Origin: Bradyrhizobium sp. SRS-191 | GTDB taxonomy: Bacteria > Pseudomonadota > Alphaproteobacteria > Rhizobiales > Xanthobacteraceae | Direction of reading: 5' to 3' | Assembly (NCBI RefSeq): GCF_024586915.1 | Contig: NZ_JANBVS010000015.1 | Location: 62,001-126,000, forward strand | Length of the DNA: 64,000 nucleotides | Shown: in pieces, positions 32,100 through 40,569 of the stretch | Numbering within the stretch: position 1 is the first letter of the stretch | How the letters are laid out: the number at the start of each line of letters is the position of its first letter | Notes under the pieces: generated by a model | What the model was told of the DNA's origin: nothing | The model's database searches: none | Seen by the model: only the letters and a program-made list of their open reading frames with translations | Program-made: the position numbers and the translations under genes

Positions 32100-33599
32100 T
32101 TATGCGGCCGCCCCGCGCAACCGGCTCCATCCCTGGTTGATGGCCGACCAGAACAGCGCAACGAGGCCGAGCACCATGATGGTGCCGACCAGTCCGTTCG
32201 CGAAGAACACGGCGAGCGACCCCTGGGATCCCAGCAGCGACTGCCGGAAGGCTTCCTCCGCCTTGTCGCCGAGCACGATCGCCAGCACCAGCGGCGCCAG
32301 CGGGTAGCCGCACTTCTTGAACAAATAGCCGAGCACGCCGAACACCAGCATCATGACGACGTCGAACGTGCTGCTGTGCACCGAATAGGCGCCGATGGCG
32401 CAGAGCACGAGAATGAGCGGTGCAATGATGCTGAAGGGGACCCGCAGGATCGCCGCGAAGATGGGGACGCAGGTCAAGACGACGAGCAGGCCGGCGAGAT
32501 TGCCGAGATACATCGAGGCGATCAGACCCCAGACGAACTCCTTCTGTTCGACGAACAGCATCGGCCCCGGCTGCAGGCCCCAGATCAGGAGGCCGCCAAG
32601 CAGCACCGCCGCGGTGGGCGAGCCGGGAACGCCGAGTGACAGCATCGGCAGCAAGGCTGCAGTTCCCGCGGCATGGGCCGCCGTCTCCGGCGCGACCACG
32701 CCCTCGATCTCGCCATGTCCAAAATTCTTGCCGCGCCTGGAGAGGCGCTTGGCGATGCCGTAGCTCATGAACGAGGCCGGCGTGGCGCCGGCCGGCGTGA
32801 TGCCCATCCAGCAGCCGATCAGGCAGGAGCGCAGCGAGGTCAGCCAATAGGCCGGCATCTCCTTCCAGGTGTGCAGCACGACGCGCAGATTGATCTTCGC
32901 GTTGCCGCCGCGGAAACTCAGGCCTTCCTCCATGGTCAGCAGGATCTCGCCGATGCCGAACAGGCCGATCACCGCAATGAGGAAGTCGAAGCCGTTGAGC
33001 AGCTCGGTGATGCCGAAGGTGAGCCGGAGCTGGCCGGTGATGGAATCGAGACCGACGGCGGCCAGCGCGAAGCCGATCATCATCGCCGCGACGGTCTTGA
33101 ACGGCGGCTCCTTGCTCAGTCCGACGAAGCTGCAGAAGGCGAGAAAGTAAACGGCGAACTTCTCGGCGGGGCCGAACTGCAGCGCGAAGCTCGCCACCAG
33201 AGGCGCGACCACGGTGATCATCATCACCGCGAACAGCGCGCCGACGAAGGACGAGGTGAACGCCGCGGTGAGCGCCTCGCCGGCCTTGCCCTGCTGCGCC
33301 ATCGGGTAGCCGTCGAAGGTCGTTGCGACCGACCACGGCTCGCCGGGGATGTTGAACAGGATCGATGTGATGGCGCCGCCGAACAAGGCGCCCCAGTAGA
33401 TGCAGGACAGCATGATTATGGCCGAGGTCGGCGGCATGCTGAAGGTCAGCGGCAGCAGGATCGCGACGCCGTTGGCGCCGCCCAGCCCCGGCAGCACGCC
33501 GATGATCACGCCCAGCACGATGCCGAGGAGCATCACCATGATGTTGAAGGGTTGGAGGGCGACGGCGAAGCCGTGAAACAGATTGGCGAGTTCTTCCAT
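32100..33599 (-). CDS. tctA: Tripartite tricarboxylate transporter, large membrane subunit TctA
   Basis: A 499-residue TctA with about twelve membrane segments and the conserved GVLPGLGGANGVAILLPLTF and GITPAGATPASFMSYG loops (the second resembles the usual PG-rich family motif). With TctB it forms the sodium- or proton-driven carboxylate channel served by TctC. The start at 33599 gives MEELANLFHG. It is the third gene in a tctC-tctB-tctA unit. Confidence 0.94.
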   Translation of the reverse strand: MEELANLFHGFAVALQPFNIMVMLLGIVLGVIIGVLPGLGGANGVAILLPLTFSMPPTSAIIMLSCIYWGALFGGAITSILFNIPGEPWSVATTFDGYPMAQQGKAGEALTAAFTSSFVGALFAVMMITVVAPLVASFALQFGPAEKFAVYFLAFCSFVGLSKEPPFKTVAAMMIGFALAAVGLDSITGQLRLTFGITELLNGFDFLIAVIGLFGIGEILLTMEEGLSFRGGNAKINLRVVLHTWKEMPAYWLTSLRSCLIGCWMGITPAGATPASFMSYGIAKRLSRRGKNFGHGEIEGVVAPETAAHAAGTAALLPMLSLGVPGSPTAAVLLGGLLIWGLQPGPMLFVEQKEFVWGLIASMYLGNLAGLLVVLTCVPIFAAILRVPFSIIAPLILVLCAIGAYSVHSSTFDVVMMLVFGVLGYLFKKCGYPLAPLVLAIVLGDKAEEAFRQSLLGSQGSLAVFFANGLVGTIMVLGLVALFWSAINQGWSRLRGAAA

Positions 33600-33641
33600 G
33601 CCGGCTTCGTCCTGCAACCCTTCAGCGGATGATCGTTCTTG

Positions 33642-34136
33642 TCAGAGCCCGAGCCATTCCTCGACCGGTCCCTTCGGCAGCGGGACCATGAACCAGCGCT
33701 CGAAGATCAGATAGGTGACCACCGGCATTCCGATCGCGACAACGGCGACCGTGAGCCAGCCGTACTTGCCGAGCCAGCGCATGAACCAGGCGATGAAGAT
33801 CATCGATGCCAGATAGAGCCCGGTGAAGGGCAGGGCGCCGACATAGATCGCGGTCGGCACCACCACGCTCATGACCTGGCGCAGTTGCGTCCATTCGGCG
33901 AACAGCCCGCCGTCATCCTCGCGCAGCGTGTTGCGAAAATTCATCGCGCTCGACGCCACGATGAACAGGCCGACATAGAACGGGAAGAAGCCCGCGCGCG
34001 GCCCCTCGGCGCCCCAGTTGATTCCCGCCTTCACGCTGCCGACGATCACGATGATGCCGAACAGCGCAATGGCGAGCGTGACGCCGAGCTCGACCGCTCT
34101 ATGGCTCGGGCCGGCGGAGCGTCCCTGACTGCTCAT
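33642..34136 (-). CDS. tctB: Tripartite tricarboxylate transporter, small membrane subunit TctB
   Basis: A 164-residue protein with four hydrophobic segments and the TctB pattern GPRAGFFPFYVGLFIVASS, ending EEWLGL. It is located between tctC and tctA with short gaps (9 and 42 bp), as usual for the family. Confidence 0.92.
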   Translation of the reverse strand: MSSQGRSAGPSHRAVELGVTLAIALFGIIVIVGSVKAGINWGAEGPRAGFFPFYVGLFIVASSAMNFRNTLREDDGGLFAEWTQLRQVMSVVVPTAIYVGALPFTGLYLASMIFIAWFMRWLGKYGWLTVAVVAIGMPVVTYLIFERWFMVPLPKGPVEEWLGL

Positions 34137-34145
34137 GTGCGCGGC

Positions 34146-35144
34146 TCAGTTCGACGCCAGGAAGCCGGCGTCCTTCATCAGGGTCTCGTGCCGCTTCTCC
34201 TCGGTCTCGACCCATTTGGCGTAGTCGGCGCCGGTCATGAAGGTAGTATTGAACGCGCCGGTCTTCATGAAGTCCTGCCAGTCCGGTGTCTCCCGCACCT
34301 TCTTGAACAGCTCGACATAGTATTCGACCTGGTCCTTGGTGGCGCGCGGCGACATGAAGATGCCGCGCAGCATCAGGTACTCGATGTCGAGGCCCTGCGA
34401 CTTGCAGGTCGGAATGTCCTTCCAGGCCTTTCCCTCGGTGATGGGCTCGTCATAGCTCATCGGCTTGGCGTCGAACACGCAGAGCGGCCGGACCTTGCCG
34501 CCGCGCCATTGCGCCACCGCCTCGATCGGATTGTTCACGGTGGAATCGACGTGGTTGCCGACGAGCTGCACCGCGACCTCGCCGCCGCCCTTGTAGGGGA
34601 TGTAGGTGAACTTCGTGCCCGTCGCCTTCTCCATGGCGACCGTGATGATCTGGTCTTCCTGCTTGGAGCCGGTGCCGCCCATCTTCAAGGTGCCGCCGGC
34701 CTGCTTGACCGCCTCGATGTAGTCCTTGGCGGTCGTGTACGGCTTCTCCGCGTTGACCCACAGCACGAACTCGTCGAGCGCGAGCATCGCGACCGGCGTG
34801 AGATCCTTCCAGCCGAACGGGATGCCGGTGGCGAGCGGGGTGGTGAACAGGTTCGACAGCGTGATGATGATCTTGTGCGGGTTGCCTGCGGACGCCTTGA
34901 CGTCGAGGAAGCCTTCGCCGCCGGCGCCGCCGGACTTGTTGATCACGACCAGCGGCTGCTTCATCAGGTTGTGCTTGGTGACGATGCCCTGGATCGTCCG
35001 CGCCATCTGGTCGGCGCCGCCGCCCGTGCCGGCGGGAACGATGAACTCGACAGGCCGGACCGGCTCCCAGCCCGCGAGAGCCGGAATGTTGCCTGCGGCC
35101 AAGGCCACGCCGGCCGCGAAGGCACCGCGCACAAAACGCTTCAT
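34146..35144 (-). CDS. tctC: Tripartite tricarboxylate transporter substrate-binding protein (TctC/Bug family)
   Basis: A 332-residue periplasmic binding protein. A signal peptide ends near PALA-GWEP (residues 1-24). Bug-family marks are FIVPAGTGGGADQMART and the later YIPYKGGGEVAVQLVG. Bug proteins bind di- and tricarboxylates or related acids through two water-bridged carboxylate contacts. Placed beside oxalate genes, a dicarboxylate ligand is plausible, but the substrate cannot be read from sequence. Confidence 0.94.
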   Translation of the reverse strand: MKRFVRGAFAAGVALAAGNIPALAGWEPVRPVEFIVPAGTGGGADQMARTIQGIVTKHNLMKQPLVVINKSGGAGGEGFLDVKASAGNPHKIIITLSNLFTTPLATGIPFGWKDLTPVAMLALDEFVLWVNAEKPYTTAKDYIEAVKQAGGTLKMGGTGSKQEDQIITVAMEKATGTKFTYIPYKGGGEVAVQLVGNHVDSTVNNPIEAVAQWRGGKVRPLCVFDAKPMSYDEPITEGKAWKDIPTCKSQGLDIEYLMLRGIFMSPRATKDQVEYYVELFKKVRETPDWQDFMKTGAFNTTFMTGADYAKWVETEEKRHETLMKDAGFLASN

Positions 35145-35511
35145 CGACGCTTTCTCCCCTTCAATCTCGGACCTTCGCCGCTTCTTCCGAGCCGCTTACC
35201 GGGTCCCGATCCCGTCTCATTCCTCAATCGTTGACAGCTTCAACGTCGTCACGCTGGTCGGCTCTCCCTCGGCGCGCCGCGCGCCTGCTGGATGCAGAAG
35301 CGAGCAGCCGCACGCGACAGGAGTTTGCCGATTGCCAATCGACCGATTTGATTTTGGTATGAGAAAGCGGCCGACCGCAATTGAGGAGATGGGCTGGTGC
35401 GCCTGCGGAGCCAATTTGTCGCAGCCCACGGGGGCGCTCACAAAAGCAAAAAGCCCCGGGATCCGGGGCTTTTGACTGGGCCGTGCTGATAGGGCGTGGG
35501 ACGCGCCAGGC
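35145..35511. other. Leader region of tctCBA and downstream of the 45-aa ORF
   Basis: About 370 bp. It holds the terminator of the upstream small gene (35446-35473) and, at 35353-35360, a lone TTGGTATG that matches one arm of the oxalate operator without a good second arm. A 74-residue open frame here has no family resemblance and is not called. Confidence 0.5.
35446..35473 (-). terminator. Intrinsic terminator after the 45-aa ORF
   Basis: AAAAGCCCCGG-ATCC-CGGGGC type hairpin (minus strand: AGCCCCGG/CCGGGGCT followed by TTTTTGCTTTTG). T-runs on both sides make it potentially bidirectional. Confidence 0.88.
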
Positions 35512-35649
35512 TCAGAGGCCGAAATAGGGCAGGTCGCCGTTGCGGTTGGCGGCGCGGGCGCTGACCATGAGCACGCGGTCGAGGGCGGCCAGGAAGCGGC
35601 CGAACAGGGACACCGAGTTGACGAGGGGGAGGGCGACGGTCTTGGCCAT
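35512..35649 (-). CDS. Small 45-residue protein in the oxalate regulon
   Basis: A short ORF reading MAKTVALPLVNSVSLFGRFL and ending RNGDLPYFGL. It has GGAG six bases before its ATG, an operator-like site at 35697-35715 and a strong terminator after its stop, which together make a complete single-gene unit. The central SLFGRFLAALDRVLMVSARA stretch can form an amphipathic helix. I do not recognise a family. The context suggests a small partner of the oxalate transporters or enzymes. Confidence 0.72.
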   Translation of the reverse strand: MAKTVALPLVNSVSLFGRFLAALDRVLMVSARAANRNGDLPYFGL

Positions 35650-35696
35650 GGTTTGTCTCCTTCAGTGGCGGTATGACGTTCTGACTGAGGAGAATT

Positions 35697-35715
35697 TACG
35701 TATACCAGATGCCAG
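35697..35715. promoter_or_regulatory. Candidate GntR operator 4 (45-aa ORF)
   Basis: TACGTATA-CCA-GATGCCAG. The right arm is perfect, the left arm keeps GTATA only, and the central CCA is the same as in operators 5 and 6. About 48 bp before the small ORF. Confidence 0.58.
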
Positions 35716-36025
35716 ATACAATGACGGATATTGCATAGCGATATGAGGTTTTTGCGCTGCAGCGTCTATGTCACAATTGGGATTACTTATCGAAACCGGC
35801 ATTCTCATATGGAAAGGGCCGCCCAATGCTGGGCTCGAAAGGTATCGGGGGACAGATGTGGCGCGGACGGCACGCTCCAACAATTGCCGTCAAGCGCGGG
35901 AACCCGGCACGACGGACCGAGGTTGATTGCACCAAAGCTGGACGGCGCCGGGAGTGGTCATTCCTTCATCGCGCCGGTTCGGGATGGAACAAATGATCGG
36001 CAGATTTGAGGGCGAAGGAAGAGCC
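35716..36025. other. Intergenic region
   Basis: About 310 bp between the operator of the small ORF and the peptidoglycan-binding gene. No gene, repeat or further operator was recognised. Confidence 0.5.
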
Positions 36026-36517
36026 ATGCGCGCCTTGATCCTGGCAATGTCCATCCTGACGGTCGTCGCGAGCGCTGACGTCGCGAACGCTGGTCTGAGC
36101 AGTTCACCTCGTGAAGCGACCGAACCCGCCGATCCCGCGATCGCCGCGAAGGACGGCAGCCAGCAGGACGCAAACCAGCAGACCGAGAATCAGATCGGCC
36201 TCACCAAGGCGAAGCGCCGCGCCGTCCAGCGCGGGCTGACCCGACTCGGGTTCGACACCAAGGCGAACGGGACGTTCGATGACCAGACGCGCGCCGCCAT
36301 CTCACGTTGGCAGGAGGAGCGCAGCTATCCCGCGACCGGCTTCCTCAACCCCGCCCAGCACAAGGTTCTGATGACCGCGGCCACCGAGGCTGCCAAATCC
36401 GACCGGCAGGCCCGCCGCAGCTCAGGGCGTGCGCGGGGGCAGCGAAATGTCGGAGGGCCCATCGGCGCGATCGGCGGGGCGATGCACCGCGTGGTCGGCG
36501 GGATCTTCGGCAGGTGA
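36026..36517 (+). CDS. Secreted peptidoglycan-binding domain protein
   Basis: A 163-residue protein. A signal peptide (MRALILAMSILTVVASADVANA) precedes a Gln/Asp-rich linker and a PG_binding_1 domain: TKAKRRAVQRGLTRLGFD, GTFDDQTRAAISRWQ and GFLNPAQHKVL. The C-terminus is Gly/Arg-rich. Such modules bind cell wall and occur alone or fused to hydrolases; no catalytic domain is present here. GAAGGAAGA lies just ahead of the chosen ATG, and longer upstream starts would bury the signal peptide. Confidence 0.82.
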   Translation: MRALILAMSILTVVASADVANAGLSSSPREATEPADPAIAAKDGSQQDANQQTENQIGLTKAKRRAVQRGLTRLGFDTKANGTFDDQTRAAISRWQEERSYPATGFLNPAQHKVLMTAATEAAKSDRQARRSSGRARGQRNVGGPIGAIGGAMHRVVGGIFGR

Positions 36518-36557
36518 GGCGTTCACTTCAATCAAGTTGGAAGCGCGCACCGAGAGC

Positions 36558-36965
36558 TTAGGAAGCCAGTCCGTAGTAGCGTCGGTAGAAAGCAAGGTGC
36601 TGCTGCGGCGAAAAGCGATCAAAAACGCCTGCACGCTTATCCCCCTGAAGCCTGTCAAAAAGCTCTTTCGCTTCAGGGGCGCTGTTCGAACGCAGGAATT
36701 GTTCGGTGGCTTCGAGACCTGCTCCGCAGACGAACTGAATGTCGATGCAGCACCCCGCGTCGAAGGACGACATCTTGGCGTCGTAGATCAGAAGAGCATC
36801 ACTTGGATCGCCGGCTGAGAACAGCTGTATGCACAGTAGCAGCAACGGCTCATTGCTGGCGCGATCGGCATCTTCGGTTTCAGCTTGGATGAGACGTCGG
36901 ATCTCAGGGAGATCTTCCGTAACCGGAGTGAGACCGAAGCGGGCGAGGAGTTCATTTTCGTCCAT
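36558..36965 (-). CDS. Hypothetical protein
   Basis: A 135-residue acidic protein, MDENELLARFGLTPVTEDLP to FYRRYYGLAS, with no signal peptide or membrane segment. The pattern of alternating helices, with LLLLCIQLFSAGDPSDALLI in the middle, looks like a real folded protein, and its size and acidity are like immunity proteins of toxin systems, but I do not recognise the family. Confidence 0.6.
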   Translation of the reverse strand: MDENELLARFGLTPVTEDLPEIRRLIQAETEDADRASNEPLLLLCIQLFSAGDPSDALLIYDAKMSSFDAGCCIDIQFVCGAGLEATEQFLRSNSAPEAKELFDRLQGDKRAGVFDRFSPQQHLAFYRRYYGLAS

Positions 36966-37107
36966 GGCGAGGTGGAGTCTAACAGATTTACGGTGCGGCC
37001 AACACACGGGAGCTTGCCGATGCCTCCTGTTCCAGAAATTCATTGACTGTAACGGAGAGATTGTAGTGTGAGTCCCCCGCCACCAGGCAGGCGGGGATCG
37101 AGGGGGG

Positions 37108-37560
37108 ATGTTCATGGGGCAATCGGGGCGACGGTGGAGGGCATGGGCCTCCGTGACTGGCCTTGTCGTTGGTGCGTGTACGCTCGCGGCGTGTAGCAGC
37201 GCCGAGAGGCACGCGTTCTTTCCGCCTGAGACACCAGACCCGAAGGAAACGGCCGCCGTTGCGGCCGAGATGCCCAAGAACTACCGGGAGCTGGTGGCCG
37301 AGCAGATCAGAGCATTTTATGCCTATCGCCACGTGCTGCGCGATGCCAAGATTTCCCAGCCTTATCTCCGCTATGGCGGGCTGCTTCGCGGCGGCACGAT
37401 GCCGACCGTGTGCGTTGCCCTTTATCGCGCAAATCCATTTGGGATCGTGGTGAGAGACAATCTCGCCTTCGCCTACCGGGATGGCAAGATGCGCAGCATC
37501 CTTATCGCGACGGAGTCCTGCAGCGATCTTTCCGATTTCACCGAGCTGAAGCGCTCATGA
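37108..37560 (+). CDS. Putative lipoprotein of unknown function
   Basis: A 150-residue protein with a lipobox LAAC ending at C29 after a hydrophobic signal, indicating export and lipid anchoring. The mature part (MPKNYRELVAEQIRAFYAY, GGLLRGGTMPTVCVALYR, GIVVRDNLAFAYRDGK) is a compact domain of unknown function that also occurs in other Bradyrhizobiaceae. The start may be ATG 37108 or 37114. Confidence 0.75.
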   Translation: MFMGQSGRRWRAWASVTGLVVGACTLAACSSAERHAFFPPETPDPKETAAVAAEMPKNYRELVAEQIRAFYAYRHVLRDAKISQPYLRYGGLLRGGTMPTVCVALYRANPFGIVVRDNLAFAYRDGKMRSILIATESCSDLSDFTELKRS

Positions 37561-37741
37561 AGCGCCGACCGGATGAGGATCACACGCTGGTGGACCCTAT
37601 CGCCTAAAGGGGGGCGATGCATCTCGTGCTCAGAAATATTCGCTCTGTTTTATGACGATAGGCTTCCGCTGAAGCCTATTCATTGCTTGCGGCCACGTCT
37701 CCCTGCGGCAGGAGCATCGCCGTAGAACCCGTCTTTGATCC

Positions 37742-38464
37742 ATGTCCGCAGGTGCCAATGTGGCTGACAAGATAGTCGCCCCTCGTCTGTTTGTGATCTT
37801 TGCGCGTGAAGCCTATGAAGCCGTCATCTTTCGCCGGGGTCCGTCGGCGTGGTTTCATATCGTTCGCTGGAACACGAAGAGCGATAAGTTCTATCCCGGC
37901 GCCTGGCTGAAAGGGCGCATCTATCCAGAAAAGTGCGATCTGTCGCCTGATGGTGAATTGCTTCTGTCGTTCATCCACCAAGGTCGTACTCTGAAGACGG
38001 ATTACAAGTCTGCATGGAGTGCGATAAGCCGGAGTCCCTGGCTTCATGCCCTTGGGCTGTGGCCCCAGGGAACGACCTATGGCGGAGGCGGGCGATTCAC
38101 CGGCAATCGAAGCGCCGTGCTGAGATTCTACCCGGTCGCAGCGCATCCAAATCATTTGGGAGCAGGGCTCGATGTGAGCTTTACTGCATCCGATACGAGC
38201 TTTGCCAAGGAAAGCGATCTCGCTCCTCTGCATCGGTCGACCCGAGAGATTGAGGGAGCCGAATGGACCGGCCGAGATCAACGCGGCAGATTGATCTACT
38301 CGGCTGATGGCAAGCTCATCTGCGCGGCGACCAAGACACGGGAAGCGATCTGCCTCGCCGATTTCAACAATCTCGTGCCAGACCCGCAACCGCCCCCTCT
38401 TTCCGCGACTTTGCCGATCGGAGCAGAGAGGCGGAAGCGCCGCGTCGAACCTCGAAGGAGATAG
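37742..38464 (+). CDS. Conserved hypothetical protein
   Basis: A 240-residue protein without signal peptide or membrane segments. It has family-like conserved stretches: FVIFAREAYEAVIFRRGPS, WLKGRIYPEKCDLSPDGELL and WLHALGLWPQGTTYGGGGRF. I recognise this type from other bacterial genomes, where it is uncharacterised. The strand opposite carries a longer open frame, but the conserved stretches support this one. Confidence 0.72.
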   Translation: MSAGANVADKIVAPRLFVIFAREAYEAVIFRRGPSAWFHIVRWNTKSDKFYPGAWLKGRIYPEKCDLSPDGELLLSFIHQGRTLKTDYKSAWSAISRSPWLHALGLWPQGTTYGGGGRFTGNRSAVLRFYPVAAHPNHLGAGLDVSFTASDTSFAKESDLAPLHRSTREIEGAEWTGRDQRGRLIYSADGKLICAATKTREAICLADFNNLVPDPQPPPLSATLPIGAERRKRRVEPRRR

Positions 38465-38530
38465 CGTCCTCGCGCGCGATCGGACGCCGGAGGTCGAGTC
38501 CAATCTCTCGTCGATCACGGCGGCGCCCGC

Positions 38531-38676
38531 TCAGTCTGCAGCTTGCTTCGGCGGCGGATCGGGCGCGCCGGAGGCGGGATCTCGGCGACCTGCTGGTCGC
38601 CGAAGCCGAGGACCTGGCGGAGGATCTCGTCGGTGTGCTCGTCGAGCCGGAGAGAGCGCGCCACGTCCGCCGGGGC
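38531..38676 (-). pseudogene. Fragment 1 of the frc 3' end
   Basis: On the minus strand this encodes relics of the formyl-CoA transferase C-terminus: EHTDEILRQVLGFGDQQVAE in one frame and GAPDPPPKQAAD in another, compared with EHTDEILRQVLGFSDHQVAE and GALDPPRKEAAE in intact frc. The homology starts near SPADV (frc residue about 375) and runs to the stop. It is diverged and frameshifted, so non-functional. Direct repeats of it lie at 39870-40070 and in frc itself. Confidence 0.85.
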
Positions 38677-38780
38677 GGCACGCGGGCGGGGCCGTGGTCC
38701 ATAGTTGAAGCACCTCCCGACGTGGCGCATGATACGTTATAAAGGTCGATCGCCTACCTTTCAGACCATGGAAGTCGACG

Positions 38781-39074
38781 ATGCGCAGTGCATTCAAGCA
38801 GGTTCTGGGATCTGGCACGCTTGCCTTAATCTTGTTCAGTGCCGAAGTGGCGCACGCCGCCAGCCCGTCGACAATGATGGCGCAATGCCGGGGCCGCGCG
38901 GCCTCGTCGTTCCGATTGCGTTTGCCCGACGTCGATACGAAGTACGAAGGGCAGCGCGTTGACGGCACGCATGCCGTCAACGGAACAGCTTACCCGCTTG
39001 GCCGCACCGTGACCTTTCAATGCAGTTTCGACCGCCCCGGGCAGCGCATCCTCCGGTTCGTCGTGAACCGCTGA
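38781..39074 (+). CDS. Small secreted conserved protein
   Basis: A 97-residue protein with a signal peptide (LGSGTLALILFSAEVAHA). Mature sequence MMAQCRGRAASSFRLRLPDV...THAVNGTA, and a C-terminal VTFQCSFDRPGQRILRF, belongs to a short periplasmic family common in Rhizobiales, with two cysteines that may form a disulphide. Function unknown. It lies between two frc 3'-end fragments. Confidence 0.78.
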   Translation: MRSAFKQVLGSGTLALILFSAEVAHAASPSTMMAQCRGRAASSFRLRLPDVDTKYEGQRVDGTHAVNGTAYPLGRTVTFQCSFDRPGQRILRFVVNR

Positions 39075-39193
39075 TGCCGGTCTCCGCTTCGCGGCGGGCG
39101 CATAGCATGTGTGCGCGACGTCATGAATTCAACATGGTCATCTCATGCGGCGAATGAATGATCTCGACGAGAGTGTAAGGGAGCCACCGAAAA

Positions 39194-39497
39194 ATGCGGC
39201 GCGACGGGATGCTATTGAAGCGATACTGCGCGGGTGAGTTCGATGAGGTCTGGCGGGAAATCCGCTCATACCAAAGCATTGACGGTGAATTTCGCGACGA
39301 GGTCATGGAAGTTGCCGATGCGACGGGTCGCGCAAAACGCTGACCTTGTCGCCTCCCGTTTGCAGGCCATTGGCTGGCGCGCCCTATCATCCTCATATCA
39401 CCATCTTCGAACTCCTCCGAGAAGGGACGACGAGGAAGTCTTCGCTCGGATTGTCGAGATCTCCGGAGCACCGATTTGCCCGACGTTGCTAGTCTAA
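39194..39497 (+). pseudogene. Broken gene of a hypothetical (SMI1/KNR4-like?) protein
   Basis: The first part, MRRDGMLLKRYCAGEFDEVW through REIRSYQSIDGEFRDEVME, is in one frame. After ATGCGACGGG a frame change is needed to reach RRVAQNADLVASRLQAIGWR and ARIVEISGAPICPTLLV, where it stops. Intact relatives continue past PPSLLAFW into a longer domain. So the gene is both frameshifted and truncated. The family assignment is a weak recollection. Confidence 0.6.
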
Positions 39498-39508
39498 GGC
39501 GGCATGGC

Positions 39509-39766
39509 TTACCGCAGCAACGCCACGAGAGGTCCTATTGCAAAGATCCAAAAACCGAAAGCTGCCTCATTTCTTATCTCCCATGCGCGATATTTTTGTC
39601 CTGCTTCACTGAACAGCTCCTTGTCTACTTGTCGCGCAAATTTTCGGGCGAAGATCACGTGTTTGCGATCCACGCCGGGAGCTAAGTTTTCGAGGGCGTG
39701 AGTTAGGAGATAAAGCTCGAACCCGCCGAAGACAGCCACACCCAAGACCCAGATATAGACTGCCAT
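39509..39766 (-). CDS. Small two-segment membrane protein
   Basis: An 85-residue protein with membrane segments at both ends (YIWVLGVAVFGGFELYLLT and FGFWIFAIGPLVALL) and a charged middle. GGGAGC precedes the ATG. No family is recognised. It belongs to the patch of small genes bracketed by frc fragments. Confidence 0.6.
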   Translation of the reverse strand: MAVYIWVLGVAVFGGFELYLLTHALENLAPGVDRKHVIFARKFARQVDKELFSEAGQKYRAWEIRNEAAFGFWIFAIGPLVALLR

Positions 39767-39869
39767 CAGCCAGCTCCCTGCCGTGCGAATCTAAAATGCC
39801 GGCCCCGTGTCGGCTGTGGTCAAACAGCCAAAGTGCGAACGACTGCGGCACTTCTGCTGCGTCTCGGTC

Positions 39870-40070
39870 TTCGGCGACCTGGTGGTCGCTGAAGCCGAGC
39901 ACCTGGCGGAGGATCTCGTCGGTGTGCTCGCCGAGCAGGAGCGAGCGAGTGACGTCGGCCGGGCTGTCCGACAGCTTGACCGGGTTGCCGACCGAGAGAT
40001 ACTTGCCGCGGGTCTCGACCAGCGTGCCGCTCTTGCGCAGCGACTCGTACTCGGCGATCTCCTTCATCGC
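39870..40070 (-). pseudogene. Fragment 2 of the frc 3' end
   Basis: About 200 bp nearly identical to 41100-41315 inside frc, encoding MKEIAEYESLRKSGTLVE, then GKYLSVGNPVKLSDSPADVT and EHTDEILRQVLGFSDHQVAE. A 12-bp in-frame deletion removes the DHPT segment, and the homology stops before the frc stop codon. The fragment starts at the frc MKEIAE codon, so both edges are sharp. The similarity is higher than for fragment 1, so it is younger or has been homogenised. Confidence 0.9.
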
Positions 40071-40525
40071 GCTCGCTGCATCAACGCGTCGTAGGCCGCA
40101 GTTGGAAATGGCGCCCCATAATTGTGCTCAAACGTCGCATCGCTTGTGCTTGCTCGAACGCTCCTGAGGGCTGCGACGAACGGTGAAATAATCTCCTGTC
40201 GAGCGCCTCCGAACCGGAAGACAGTCGGCTCCGGTCGCAAGGCGCTGCGCTTGTGGTCCGGCCAGAGATTTATCTTCAGGACGGCCTGCGAGGATTGCGC
40301 TGCCGCCTGCAGCAGCAGATCGCATTCTGGTGCACCTATAAGGAGTCGGATTCGATCATCGATGAAGCCGTCATGCAAAACGCGAATCGCATCGCAAAAA
40401 TCTTCGAAGAAGGGATAAACTCGCGTTGTGAAGTCCGCCTCGAATTGTTGTGAGCCTGATGAGAAGCGCAATGTCATTCCTCCACTGACGGGAGGGGAGA
40501 TTTCGATTCGAAGCTGATCTGGCAT
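40064..40525 (-). CDS. Hypothetical protein
   Basis: A 153-residue protein beginning MPDQLRIEISPPVSGGMTLR and ending AAYDALMQRAR. Conserved-looking stretches are FYPFFEDF-type aromatic residues, LLLQAAAQSSQAVLKINLWP and FRFGGARQEII. No family is recognised. Its stop codon falls inside the edge of frc fragment 2, so the end of this gene and the repeat junction overlap. Confidence 0.6.
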   Translation of the reverse strand: MPDQLRIEISPPVSGGMTLRFSSGSQQFEADFTTRVYPFFEDFCDAIRVLHDGFIDDRIRLLIGAPECDLLLQAAAQSSQAVLKINLWPDHKRSALRPEPTVFRFGGARQEIISPFVAALRSVRASTSDATFEHNYGAPFPTAAYDALMQRAR

Positions 40526-40569
40526 GCGGCTATTCTGAGGTCTGGGGCGGGCTAAATACTTAGATGCGA

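Noticed and set aside
35353..35360. TTGGTATG before tctC as a seventh oxalate operator
   Set aside because: Only one arm is present; the second arm at the required distance does not match.
35217..35441. A 74-residue minus-strand frame before tctC
   Set aside because: No family resemblance and no ribosome site, and it lies in the promoter and terminator region.
37676..38518. A 280-residue minus-strand frame overlapping the 37742-38464 gene
   Set aside because: The plus-strand frame has conserved-looking protein stretches; this one is its shadow.
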